In this document: positions 25,466 through 36,502 of the stretch, piece by piece
Position numbering within the stretch: the first letter of the stretch is position 1
How the letters are laid out: each line of letters opens with the position of its first letter
DNA from: Pleurostoma richardsiae
Taxonomy: Eukaryota; Ascomycota; Sordariomycetes; Calosphaeriales; Pleurostomataceae
Length of the DNA stretch: 64,000 nt
Assembly (NCBI GenBank): GCA_030052745.1
Contig: JANBVO010000002.1
Location: 1,240,001-1,304,000 of the forward strand
Reading direction: 5' to 3'
Translations under genes and position numbers: made by a program
The notes under the pieces: generated by a model
Told to the model about the DNA's origin: nothing
The model's input: the letters and a program-made list of their open reading frames with translations, nothing else
The model's database searches: none

Positions 25466-26448
25466 TTACTCCTGTAACCGGTAGCTAACGAGAGTCTCAA
25501 CGCGGTGGCTCGCTGTGCTGAAGCCGCGCAGCTGGACGCGCTCGCCGCCCTCGATCTCCTTGGCGTCGCTGTCGCCCCACTCGACGGGCACCTCGCTGTC
25601 GGCGTCCGCGTAGACCAGCACGTTGAAGGTGCAGTCACCGGCCAGTTGCGGGAGGAACGTCACCGACGCCGTGATCTGCCGGAAGATGGCGGCGATCTCG
25701 GCCTGGATCTCGGCCTCGGTCTTCTCGGGAGGAGTAGGAGGTGTCGCAGCGCCGCTGTGAATGGTGAAATGGAGATTGTCAGCTGTGCAACAAAGCACGG
25801 AAGCAGAGAGGGCGTCGCTCACCCTGGTGCGATGTTCTCCTGATCCACGGCCTTGGAACTGCTCTTGCTCTTACTGCCCTTAGGCTTGCCCATTATTTGA
25901 ACCTGTATCGAAGATTATCAGCCTCGTGGCTCACAGCGCAGGAATGTGCTATGGGACACTGACATCGAACTGCCACCGCTCGACGTTCTCGCCCGTGTCT
26001 TTGTTCGTGATGACGATGACCAGCTTGGAGATCTTGCCGCCGACCATCCACTTGTCCAGTTGCGACATGATCTTCTTGATGTACGCCTTGACCTGGTCGT
26101 CCGCCGAAACAAGCATGTTTAGCCCATACTTCTTGACTGCTGTGAAATCCTCGGCCGGGTAGACGCCTCGCTGGAAGCTGCGCCGGGGTAGTGTCAGTTT
26201 GGCCGTTCATGAGAGTGGGCAGACGAGATTGTGAGAATCGAGGGGTAAAGCCGCGTACAGAATCGTGTGTACGGAGTACTGAAACTATTTCATGGCGCGA
26301 TTAGCAATGGCTCCAGGTTCTCGCTGCGAATTAAAGGGGCGTTGCCGCGGCTCTGTGAACTTACGAACTCGGCCACCAACTTCGAGCTTCCCTTGAGGGA
26401 CAGCTTGTGGACCTTGGACTTGTCTTTCGACTTTTCTGAAGTCGCCAT
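25466..26448 (-). CDS. MAD2: Mitotic spindle checkpoint protein MAD2 (HORMA domain)
   Basis: MAD2 sits on unattached kinetochores and, in its closed form, captures Cdc20 to inhibit the anaphase-promoting complex. Five exons: 26448-26365, 26278-26259, 26177-25964, 25902-25823 and 25754-25466, giving 228 residues, slightly over the usual 205. After a lysine-rich start come LSLKGSSKLVAEF, YSVHTILFQRGVYPAEDF (joined across exons 1-3), KKYGLNMLVSADDQVKAYI, WMVGGKISKLVIVI, ENVERWQFDVQI, and the safety-belt end CTFNVLVY, SDAKEIEGGERVQLRGFST, HRVETLVSYRL. The linker between residues about 135 and 160 is lysine/serine and proline-rich and longer than in yeast. Exon 2 is only 20 nt. Intron 3 uses the weak donor GTCAGT. 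Identity is secure. Confidence 0.93.
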
Positions 26449-27115
26449 AGTTGTGTCTGCTGCGAGGTCTGAAGGAATGGGTACCTGAGTGTTCTTGATG
26501 CGCAAATCTGCCGTTAGGAACAAAAGTCGGGATGTTCTTGCGACGGTGGTTTCCAGCTGCGGCTATTGTTTACTCCGTTGCTGTGGCAGTAGATCTGCGG
26601 GGCAGCCGGGGTCTTGATATGCACATATCAGAAGGTGGATGCGCCTAAATAACAACCCCTCTAAATTCATATTTCCCGCTATGGTCAATTTCTGCATCCT
26701 TATTTCGGAGAGACGGCTGCTAGGTCTTTCTGATAGAGGAGTGATCCCATTACACTCTCCTTATGGGATTATGTCTCCAACGACTTCAACGATCGTGATG
26801 ATACTATGACACCTTCGTGCGACCTTTCATCACTGCTGTGGATGCGAGAGGCACCAAAGGACGGCAAGCCTTCGCTGTCTTACGCCTAGCCAGCAGCAGC
26901 CTAGGCAGCTAAGTTGGCCTGTCTAATCTAGCCGCTGCTAGTAGCTGCAGTCACCAGGGACAGCCTGAGCAGTGGGTGCAGCTGAAGTGGCCTGCAAATC
27001 GGAACCGCCCGAGATCTCGATAAGCTAGCTGCAAGGACACAATGTGAGGAGTATTGTCAATGCTCAGAGCCGTCATCTGCAAGGTCGGCGAATTTCTCAG
27101 CGGAAACCGAGAAAC
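26449..27115. promoter_or_regulatory. Divergent promoter region of MAD2 and the methyltransferase
   Basis: No gene is supported in these 667 bases. Two imperfect copies of a GCAGCT(N5)GGCCTG word occur at 26905-26921 and 26978-26994, embedded in CAG/CTG-rich text. They may be chance. No TATA box was seen near the methyltransferase start. Confidence 0.4.
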
Positions 27116-27880
27116 ATGGCACAGAATATCTATGATGATCCGGAGTTCTTCACCGTATACCGGCAGCTCCGCGACAGCAGCGCGTCGACTGGTATTATGG
27201 GCGGCTTGCTCACCTTCGACGACATCGCCCGTATTCTGCCTTCACTTCGTGGCTCCTCAGTACTCGATCTGGGCTGCGGCGATGGATGGTTCAGCCGATG
27301 GGCCGTCGAGCAAGGCGCTGCCAAGGTCCATGGCGTCGACCTCTCAAAATCGCAGATCAGATTGGCTGAGCAGATGGCGACCGCCCGGCCAGCCTCTGTC
27401 GATGTGACCTTCGAGGTCACAGACCTTGACTCGGTCGCATTGGGGCCGGACACGTATGACTTCGCGTTCAGCTCTCTGGCAGTGCACTATGTCAAGGATC
27501 TGAAGGCATTGATTGCGAAAGTCTACTCGGCGCTGAAGCCAGGCGGCCACTTCTTCTTCTCCACGGAGCATCCGATATACACGGCACCGCTGCGCCGTGA
27601 GGCCTGTCAGCATCCGGATGATGAGAGTGCGCATTGGCCCCTAAGTCAGTACTTCGAGGAAGGACCTCGCACCCACTTCTGGTTGGGTAAAGATGTGGAA
27701 AAGAACCACTGGACTACGGACACTTACATCAACGCCTTGCTAGCCGCGGGCTTCGAGCTTGTCTACTTCCACGAGTGGGGACGCCCCGGTGACGGGAAGT
27801 TTGGAGGGTCGTCATGGTGGATGACCGCTGATATCGGGCCAACTTTCCTGATGCTGGGTGGCAGGAAGAGAAAGATATGA
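27116..27880 (+). CDS. Class I SAM-dependent methyltransferase, specificity unknown (254 aa)
   Basis: Intronless. The start at 27116 (MAQNIYDDPEFF) is preferred to an in-frame ATG at 27044 because the usual N-terminal YD.FF segment of such enzymes begins here. Motif I VLDLGCGDGWFSRWA (about residues 50-64) binds S-adenosylmethionine. VHGVDLSKSQIRLAE is the acidic loop after beta 2. Motif II lies near DTYDFAFSSLAVHYVKD, and ALKPGGHFFFSTEHP is the post-motif strand. The substrate region near the end is Trp- and His-rich (HFWLGKDVEKNHWTTDTYINALLAAGF). The protein matches the general methyltransferase 11/25 group. No signal peptide or membrane segment is present. No biosynthetic neighbours indicate a substrate. 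Confidence 0.85.
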   Translation: MAQNIYDDPEFFTVYRQLRDSSASTGIMGGLLTFDDIARILPSLRGSSVLDLGCGDGWFSRWAVEQGAAKVHGVDLSKSQIRLAEQMATARPASVDVTFEVTDLDSVALGPDTYDFAFSSLAVHYVKDLKALIAKVYSALKPGGHFFFSTEHPIYTAPLRREACQHPDDESAHWPLSQYFEEGPRTHFWLGKDVEKNHWTTDTYINALLAAGFELVYFHEWGRPGDGKFGGSSWWMTADIGPTFLMLGGRKRKI

Positions 27881-29333
27881 ACCGGGAGATCTTGTTGATG
27901 GTTGTGCATCAGCTAGTTGGTATTAGGCACAACAATTTGGTTGTCACCTTTTTTAGAAGAAGCAACAAGGGTCGATCAACACATGTCCCACATATTTACT
28001 ACGCTACAACTGTCAAACATGTGTGTAAACAGACTTATGACTCTCCAAGAGGCTAAGACAGTGCTCTCAAGCGTCAGCCTTACACCTGGGACTACGAGTA
28101 AGCTCTGAAGCCCTGAGGTTTAATGCCGACCATCTAAACGAAAAGTCACGACGTCATCAGGGACCAAGAAGCTGGCATCTCGTAGGTTTCCAGTATAGTG
28201 GAGTTGGGTTGGGTTGGGTTGAGCTTTGTTCCCTTCCCTCCGGCAGCACGCGCTGCATAATGTGACTGGAACCCCGAAACATACAGTTCATTAACTGGCA
28301 ATTCCCTCGGGGAAGCCTGTGCCTTGAAGATTCCGACCTCTGAACGGTAAGTGTTGCGGATCGAGCTCCCGACTACCAATGTAAGTCCGGGCTACTTGAA
28401 ATTAGGTGGATCGCGAAGTCCTGTGGCTTCTGCAATCAGCTCCTGGTAAATCCCCAAAATCAGAAGGGTTAAACTTCACCCGGCATGAGTCTTATCGTCC
28501 GTGAGGATGCCGCTTCGGTCGCAGAATACAATATTCCCCTCTTCAGAAGCCTCTTAACCTTCATAATTACTAACTTGCCTCGAATCTAGGGTCTTTATGA
28601 CACGGCGGCGAGTTCGATTCTTCAACACTGAGCCGCAATCTCTACGACTCGCCGTTATATACAATGCAAATGCCATAGTATGCTTGAACTGCTGAGTGAC
28701 ACTTCTACGGTGCTGTACTCCTAGGGCGGTTCGTAATGGAGGAGATGTTCGACAATGGCAGCCGGGGTTACAGTGGAATTGCTGAGGGGCGGAAAAGCCG
28801 CCACGATGAAAGATCCATGGTAACGGATAACCCGACGACATTCATACGTAGATAAATCGAATCAAGGCTTAGGAGGCCGTCCCACCCTATAAGTGCTTAT
28901 GCGACTTCGATAATAGTAGGTATCTTGCGTCTTCACAGACTGTTCTTTCTAAGTTTCTTACGCTGGTTGCTGTGTATTGGGGAATGTTTGCAGAGAAAAA
29001 AAGCTGCTGCATCCCATAGTCGGATTTGAGCCGGATCTATGTAGGCAATGTGCAATCGCGCCCTGTAGAGTACTCTGAGTAGTCCGTGCTTGCCCCCTGA
29101 CTCAAGGTACTGAACGCCAGGGTGGGAGGAGAGGCGGCGCTACGAGTCGAATGGGTATAGTTATGGATTGAATAGCAAAGATAAGAGCACGTGGGGTCGG
29201 CGGATAACCCGATATCGCCTCCCACCGTGAGGGACGTCTTCCGGTTTCGCCATGAACGACACATTCATCCTCTGTAATCTTCAAAGAGAACCGCACCCCG
29301 CTCGGCTTTTCCGGCATCCTCCCGTAAGGCAAC
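27881..29333. other. Gene-free interval upstream of the Zn2Cys6 factor
   Basis: About 1.45 kb without a supported gene. It contains a small (GGGTT)3 run at 28203-28221 and otherwise frames under 100 residues with no recognisable content. The right part must hold the promoter of the transcription factor starting at 29334. Confidence 0.45.
28203..28221. repeat. Short GTTGG/GGGTT pentamer run
   Basis: Three to four tandem GGGTT units are visible. The unit is not the fungal telomere repeat TTAGGG and the run is short and internal, so it is best read as a microsatellite. Confidence 0.6.
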
Positions 29334-31326
29334 ATGAGCCGGACCTTCTCCAGGACACCGCAGGCGTGCGGCTTATGGTACGTCTAGTCGTCTCGTTGTC
29401 TCGATGATAGCGAGTCCCGTGAGGTGCGCGCGTTGCTGATCCATGTGGCCTTCAGTCGGCGACGCAAGACCAAATGTGATGGCATCCGCCCGCGCTGCGG
29501 GCATTGCAGATCCAAGAACCTATCATGTTTCTGGTCCGCCCCGGGCGCTCCGTACGATGCCGGGGTTTTGACATCAGAGCTCTTGGGCACAGTTCAGCAA
29601 ACCGCGGCCTCCCCGTCTCCCTCGGCCTCAACCCCCGAACTGGAACCTCAGGGCCTACAGCTCTGTCTGGATCTCTTCTTCGAGCGCCACTTTGCCAGCG
29701 ACTTCTGCTCGTTTGATCATCGCCCGGACTTTGAGCAGAAATGCAGGCAAGATCCGCTACTGTCGTCATCGGTCGTTTCCCTCTGCGGCCGTTATGTGCA
29801 GCCACAGGATGCTCAGACTCTGTTTGGACTTTCGTCTTCCCATGAGGTATCTCGGCACTACACGCATAGAGCTCGATCTTTAGCGAAGATGGCATCCGAC
29901 GAACCAAGTGGTAAGGTCCCTATTTCGACACCCCTGACTCTCACGTCGCTGAGCCTTGTTGGCAGTTTCTCATATCCAGGCCAATCTCATTTTAGCAATG
30001 GCCGAGCTCCTTTCCAACTCCGGGTCACGCCATTGGCTCTTTGCGGGCACGGCCATTCGTATGGCTGAGATCATGCGACTCAATAAAGAGTTCCACCAGA
30101 AACACAGCCTCAAGGAACAAGAAATCCGGCGGCGGACCTTCTGGGCTTGTCTGCTCTTTGACAGGGCACTGGCGTACCTCCTCGCTAAACACCGCACGAT
30201 CAACCTTGAAAACGTGTCAATCACAGTCCCGGGCACAGACCTGTCTCTGATTTACCAGGAGGAAACCAGAGGCTTGACTTTGAGCAGCCTGGCGGACTAT
30301 CGGCGTCCTTCGGATTTGGGATTAAGCCCTTACCTCATCAAGACTGTCTGTGTATGGAGCGAAATGGCTGACTTTGCCATGTACTCGCGAAGACACCAGG
30401 ACGCGTATCCGCCAACTGACTCCCGAAGCATGTTCTTCATCCGTAATGCTGCTCTGCAGGCTTGGATCGACTCCCTTCCCCCGAGCCTTCTCTGGAGCGC
30501 TCAGAGCTACAAGAACCAGTGCGTTCTCGGCCAAGGAAGGCCTTTTGTTGCAATGCAGCTCCTTTTGCGCAGCGCATCCTGCGTCGCCCATCAGTGCTAC
30601 TTGCCTCACCTGACAATCTATACAAAGCTGGTCAACCTCGTCGACGCCGCGGGCTTATCTTACCTGCATCGAGAACAGACGGTGATCGAAGCCTGCGTTG
30701 CCAACGCCTTCAAGTTTGGAGAGATGCTCGACCACCTCATGAGCCCGGAACAGGGAGATGACAAGTCCCTGCTTCAGACGATCTGGGTAGCGTCGTCGGT
30801 GCTCATTGTCGCAAACACGTTCCTGTGGCTCCAGTACGCTGAGGACGACATCTGCATGGGCCAGGGCGTCCGACAAAAGGCCGAGCACTACTTCGATCTA
30901 GTACATCAGCTCGTATCGTCTTGGGTGTCCGATTGGAAAGCTGCCGGACAATGGCTCGTCGCGCTCAACGTCATGCACGATCTCTACAAGGCGGCGTATC
31001 TGGGCGAGGTCGACGAGAAGATTCTCAGTCAGGATAGCAGGGAGCCCGGCCACGAAGACGACGATTCTGCGAGCGACTTCCGGCCCCAGCCGGGGGATGG
31101 ATATCCGTCGCTAATCTCCCTGCCGAATCTGCAGGCCTCGGTGAAGTTTGCCACCTGCGACACGTCGGCGAGGTCTATCAGTCTCAAATCTATCTGGTTG
31201 CAGCTGTCTGGTGGCTGGCCCTGTGGATTCACTGAGCCTGAAGGTCTGATCGGATCGCTTGGAGGCGATGATACGGACTTCGACGTGTTGGTTCGACACA
31301 CATGGAGCTCTGGGTCGATGTACTAA
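29334..31326 (+). CDS. Zn2Cys6 fungal-specific transcription factor (619 aa)
   Basis: Nuclear DNA-binding regulator of the Gal4-type class. Three exons: 29334-29377, 29456-29910 and 29966-31326. The first intron splits the zinc cluster: exon 1 supplies ACGL and the first base pair of the second Cys codon, exon 2 the rest. Joined, it reads C12-X2-C15-X6-C22-X6-C29-X2-C32-X6-C39, with the basic run RRRKTK. The fungal_trans middle homology region follows, with HWLFAGTAIRMAEIMRLN and IRRRTFWACLLFDRALAYLL (about 180-230). The C-terminal part is acidic (EPGHEDDDSASD), a possible activation region. The small exon 1 was inferred from the need for the first two cysteines and a good ATG. Target genes are not indicated; nearest plus-strand neighbour is the surface protein at 32382. 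Confidence 0.9.
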
Positions 31327-32381
31327 GATCCTACGACCATAAGCGCCATCCGACATTTCGACAGAGGTAGATTCGTCTTCATGCGGCTTGACCTGCGCCT
31401 TTGTCCATCGGATCCCGGACCTTGGTGCTAACGTGCCGGTCAGCGACACGAGCAGTGTCAGCGCGTTATTCCACTTCCTGCCGATGGTTTGACGCCACCC
31501 CTGAGCTCGAGGTTGTTGTCATTGGAGCTCTAGAGGTTGCCAATAGAATATTCTTGCGGGCGTTGAATCGATCGTTTGCCATCCTGACCTTTTTATGGCT
31601 GGCAAGCCTATGCTGGTCGAGTCTAGGCTGGATCCTGACCTTTCCTCTTCTGGAGGTGCTCGTCTCTACCGTTGGTTCTAGTCCCACGTCTCTGCCTTAA
31701 AATGTCTACGATGCGGTCTAAGAATATTTTGACCACGATGTTGTTAGACTTGCGGTCAGTCTCCTAGCTTCAGACTCACCGCGGGTAACGTTACCAGCAC
31801 ATGTCACCGCTGATGACCAGGCATGACATATAACGGCCAGGCAGGGCTGGGAATCGCTGGAAGGCGTGATTCAGCGTCGTTCTTTCGGGTCGGGAATCAA
31901 GTTTGCTCGCACGCGCTGAATGAGTCTACGACACAATTCGACAGCTACGGCGTGAGCTATGACACTGCCTTGAGATACTAGCTGAAACTGAATAGTGTGC
32001 CTCGGCTGAAGTCGTATGCAGCACGACCATACAGTCAATAGAATCCTAACGGCGATATTTTATGTATGCGGCCAATGGCAAAAATAGCATGCTTGAGCTG
32101 CTGCATTAGGGATTGGTGGGAGCCCTGGCTGCACATCTAGCCCGATGCACAAGCTCAGGGAGAACAGGCATTGCTTACGCTTGACAGGCGAGGCTCTGGA
32201 GAGCAACGCTGATCCTGCGACAGAACTCGATACGGCCCCCAAGTTAGAACCCCTCCTTGTGTTCATCCACCTTTTTTGAGCTCGACTATGAGCCTTATAT
32301 GAACATCTGGGACTCGAAGGTGGCTCAACTCGATCAAGTGGCATTTTTCTACTGCCTACAGGTTCTAGAGCTAGATCGAGA
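31327..32381. other. Gene-free interval
   Basis: Just over 1 kb between the regulator and the surface-protein gene. It includes the 3' UTR of one and the promoter of the other. Frames such as 31401-31700 (plus) show no family features. No repeat was noticed. Confidence 0.45.
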
Positions 32382-33718
32382 ATGCAGTACTTGCGGCTCA
32401 TAATCTACGTCATATTAGCCGTACCGGCCAGCTTAGGTACGAATTTGAGACATCTTGAAGAATAGATATCCTAGGTGACGGTTCTGACAAGGTTGGATAG
32501 CCCAAGATTCTGCTGCAAACGCGACATGCGCGACCAATGCCGTCTGCAGGTTCGACGATGCTGAGACGCCCAGCGTGAACTTCTTTACTTGGATGCCCAT
32601 AGATGAGCTCGATGACTACCAAGCAGACTACGTCGCCACGGTCAACTTGACGGCAACGGTGGTGGTGGTGGTGGACACGGTCCTCGGCACGACGAGCACC
32701 AGCACCGAGTTGCCGCCGGAGTACACGCCGACTCTCAACGCCGAGAGCACGCGAATCCAAGAGTTCACTTACACATCGTCCGGGAGCACAGCGACCTCGT
32801 TCTTGTGAGTTCACCGCGCACAGCTTTAGCTCCTATTCCACGAGCGACGAGAGAGAGGGGAAGTAATTGTTGAGGATGCAGAACCTACCCTACCCCCTTC
32901 GTCGTTTGGCCCAGCTACTACGTTTGGGACGGCACACTCTCCCTCCCCGACTCCAGCTGCATCACTGCCCCTACGGCTGGCTCCACGGTCGCCCTCACCA
33001 CCAATCCGCAGGTCGAAGTCTTCTTCTCCGAAAGGTCGTCCACCGCTCCGGACCCGCGGGGCTTGCGGTTCGCGGCGATACAGGCCTACGGCGCATCAAA
33101 TATGTGGATCCCTTCCGCCCTGGCTACTGCCTTCCCGGACCAGCTGCCCCTCAGGTCCTGCGGCTTCTTCATGAACGGAGGGCCGAACTGGGGCGCCTTC
33201 ACGGCGACGGGATGGGACACGGTGACAGCGGTGAGCCATGTGGGGAGTACTAGTAGCGAGGCGACACGAATGTCGAGCCAGAGCTCGGGTAGCAGCTCTG
33301 GGGAGAGTTTGAAAGCCAGTACCGGGACTGCTCCCGGTACAAGTCCGACGGCAGATCTGGGAGGGGCCACTATGAGGACCTTGACTGGGGAGGCTTCAGC
33401 AGCGGCTACGTCAGGGGCGTCGACAACATCAAGCCAGACAAGATCTCTGACAGGGGCCACCGCGGAGACATCGACCGCACAGTCCTCGGCGACATCTGCA
33501 TCAGGTACGTCGACACCTACAACTTCAACGCCTGGTAGTACCACACCGGAGAGAAGTGTCACAGCATTGTCTAGCAGTTCTCATCCTAGGAGTGGTATGT
33601 GTGGCGTCTCAGGAGAGTGAACATGGCACAATGCTGACCCAATTTAGGCACGGTCTATCGCTCCCCACCCAGTTTCGTATACGCTACGCTTGGTTTCTGC
33701 TTTGCTGTGCTGGTATGA
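32382..33718 (+). CDS. Ser/Thr-rich secreted protein with GPI-type C-terminus (378 aa)
   Basis: Four exons: 32382-32436, 32507-32804, 32882-33594 and 33648-33718. Exon 1 encodes a signal peptide, MQYLRLIIYVILAVPASL. The mature start is Cys-containing and folded-looking (ATCATNAVCRFDD, then NFFTW). A central part has aromatic and Cys residues (PFVVWPSYYVWDGTLSLPDSSC, RSCGFFMNGGPNW). About 130 residues of Ser, Thr, Gly and Ala follow, a likely O-mannosylated stalk. Exon 4, reached through donor GTATGT and acceptor TTTAG, adds a short hydrophobic tail ending FVYATLGFCFAVLV. That architecture fits a cell-wall or GPI-anchored surface protein. I do not recognise the N-terminal domain. If the last intron is retained, the protein ends at 33620 without the anchor. 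Confidence 0.75.
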
Positions 33719-34833
33719 GTCATCTTGAGCGATATCTTTTCCTTTCTTGTGATTGAGAATGATGGTTCACATTCATGATACGGGTACGAGGAGTATGGAA
33801 CAATCTTGCACCCAAATACAAACCCCTTGTGGAAGGCATTTTTGAACTTGAATCTCCGTAGCTGGGGAACGGTGAACCGGTGGAAAGACAACACTTCAAA
33901 ACAGAGTCCGGAAGGGGCAAATACATTTAACAGGCGTTCTTTCTTCCATCCGTTCACCCAACTCTCTCGTTCGACTCCTAGTCCAAGCACCGAACACAAT
34001 GCTCGCGGACCCGGAAAGTGCGAAGCGCGGAAATAGTTTTCAACCCAAACCTGGTGACCAGAAACGAATAATGCGATACGGAGATAGGGAAAACGTGGAG
34101 GGAGAGCAAGAAAAAAAAGTACATATACCAGAGCTTGAACCATCGTGCCCAGGACGGAAAAAAGAATATACTGCCTCAGTCATAGCTATTTTCACCATGC
34201 AAGTCCATCCCGTCCCTCCGGGCCAAGGCTTGTCTCACCCATCACTAATAGGTCGACCTATTAGATCGTAACAAGCTTGCATTGTGCCGGACCGAAGCCC
34301 GACACAATGAGCTAATCTCATCATCGGCGGCGGGAGGTGTTGAGTTTGGAGTCAAGCAGGTACGCGGCAGTCCGGGTCCTCCAGCAGAGGAGTGGGCGGG
34401 TATTGGGATGGTGCCGTGCAACGGTGTGCAGGGTGCCTTCCTTTCCCTCCAACTCTGAGAGCTAGCTATCGACGTCATGCCCCCTTCAGCAGCAGGGACT
34501 GCGTGCTGACTCTCCCAGGAACAGCTAGATGCACAGTGCATAGACCAAGAAGGAGTGAGAAGGCTTGATGGGGACGTCCATCTCCCACTGAGGCTGCTCG
34601 GCAGGCGACTACTGAGAGCAGCGCGGGGAACAGTGATGAGAGTGACTATGATCATAGCTTGCCGGTCGTGCTGAGCGTTCCATTCGTAGAACGTCACGCA
34701 ATGACCATCTATCTTCTCTGAGTTCCCTGCTTCGATGATGACCTCTTGGTTGGGGACCGCGTCACTATCTTCCTCGTTCAAAGGCGCAGGAACTATAGCA
34801 AGATTCAAATAATCTATGTATCTTCCACTACCA
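33719..34833. other. Convergent interval between the surface protein and the CFEM receptor
   Basis: Two genes end toward each other here. A minus-strand frame continues from 34841 to 34245 in a different phase from the receptor end, with text such as DYLNLAIVPAPLNEEDSDAVPN. It may be 3' UTR or a decayed extension. I see no independent gene. Confidence 0.4.
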
Positions 34834-36502
34834 CTAGCCACTAAATATCTTGTCCTTCTCTCGCGACGCCTCTAGATCCGCAATCGTTGGGGCTCTCGAG
34901 CCATCCGCGGTCGCGTTTCCGTCATAGCTAAGCGACCAGCTCATCCGGCACGTAATGCCTCGCGGCTCCAGCAGACTGCCCCTGCGGCCTTCCTCCGGCA
35001 AATGACCCCTATCGACTTCCCGCCCACTGACCGAGCCTGATATCCGGGACTTCTGCCCGCGGCTGGTGGTGGGCCACAACCGGATAGACAACGACCTGGG
35101 CTTGTATACAGCCCAGCTACCGGCCCACGAGCGTGGCCTGGAGAGTCTCCGCTGGTCCCGCGAAAGTCCGGCAGCTGAGCTCTTATCGCCCAAGACGGGG
35201 AAGGCCCACACGAGCACGAGACGCAGCGACGGCAAGCAAGCGCAGATGATGCCCACGTTGATCTCGGCATCAGACCATATTGATATGTCCGTGTAGTTCC
35301 ACGTCAAATTAGTCGAGTTCGCGTAAATCGAGACTGAGTAGAGGCGCAGGATAGACAGGACAGTAACCCTGAGTAGGACGTAAGTTGTTAGTCGCCGACT
35401 GGGCCTCGAGAGTAGACCAATGAGATGCAGAAGCGACAACTTACAGGGTGCCTACGATGAACATGAAGGCCACAGCGATCTTCTTTTTCCAGGGGATGTT
35501 GAGCCCCGGCAGCTGGGACAGTGGGATAGCTAACATCCAAATATCTAGACCGATGCTGATTCCCGCATTCGCCCATGTCATGGCGTTGACATTGATACAC
35601 TTGTTGGTCTCAATGAATGTGTCCCAATGCTTCCAGACATAGTCGGGCGGGACGCATTGGAACACGCCAGCCAAGATGAAGGTCAGCCCAAACATTATGG
35701 CGAATACGACGGTCATCCAAAGCAGCCGGCGCACTCCTGGGTACGGGAAAATGCGTAGGTAGAAGAACAGCAGGATCAGCTTCATCAACGCCAAGTTGAA
35801 GAAGTAGAGGATCTCGGTGATGAAGAACCAGAGCGCAAACTTCTCGATCTGAGCGAACGGCACGGTCCAGACGTCTTTGCCCAGCCCATTGCCCACCACG
35901 CCATAAGTCAGGGCTGTCGTGGCTGGCACGCCTGCGATGAGACTCATGATCACCAGCCAGTCATCGATGAACATGCTAGTTTTCGCGATGAACAGTCTGT
36001 GTCCAAGGCGCATGAGCACGAAAAGAGGGCTGATGACGCCGAGAACGATACACACAGTCAGCACCGTCCCGCTGCGGTCCCGCACAGGGGAGTGACATTC
36101 AGTCGCGGTAACATTCTGCGCCACTAGATGCTGTGGTTAGACATCGTTCACGCACACTCCGCACTCCAAGGTCGCAAAGGTAAGGCAGGACACCTACCGA
36201 GAGAATCCTTCGATGAGCAGTTTTGTAACACGCAGTTAGTCACGGCCTGGATTGTTGGCTGGTTCGTGCAAATGCATGTCTGGTTACCCGACGAGCACGG
36301 CGTCTGCGGCAGGACCTCTGTAAAGCATCGATTCTGGAGAAGACAACGCAATTAGCACACAGCTTTGTCGACACATGTTTGCCCACAGCGGTCGGCTTAC
36401 TGCACACTCAGGTAGCGACTGTTCTCCTTGCTGGGCAAGTGAGGGTACCAGCCAAGCGAGAACGGCCAGGACGGACAGCGCCACAGCTCGCGAGCATATC
36501 AT
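34834..36502 (-). CDS. CFEM-domain Pth11-like G-protein-coupled receptor (483 aa)
   Basis: Plasma-membrane receptor of the fungal Pth11/rhodopsin-like class, whose best-known member senses surface cues in rice blast. Four exons: 36502-36401, 36333-36198, 36123-35445 and 35368-34834. Residues 1-24 form a signal peptide ending SLAQQ. The CFEM domain has its eight cysteines at 33, 37, 47, 54, 56, 68, 73 and 89, the last one carried on exon 3. Seven hydrophobic helices follow (for example TVCIVLGVISPLFVLMRL, LWFFITEILYFFNLALMKLILLFFYL, MTVVFAIMFGLTFILAGV, INVGIICACLPSLRLVLVWAF). The DDW near MFIDDWLVIMS is typical of the rhodopsin-like domain. The cytoplasmic tail is Ser/Arg-rich. The first two introns split the CFEM domain. 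Ligand and coupling are unknown. Confidence 0.92.

Noticed and set aside
26905-26994. Pair of GCAGCT(N5)GGCCTG words as operator repeats upstream of the methyltransferase
   Set aside because: The copies differ in the middle and sit in CAG/CTG-rich text where such matches arise easily.
28203-28221. GGGTT run as an internal telomere repeat
   Set aside because: The unit is not TTAGGG and the run is under 20 nt, so a microsatellite is the simpler reading.
34245-34841. C-terminal extension or separate gene downstream of the CFEM receptor
   Set aside because: The frame is out of phase with the receptor end, has no family content, and the receptor already closes with a normal tail.
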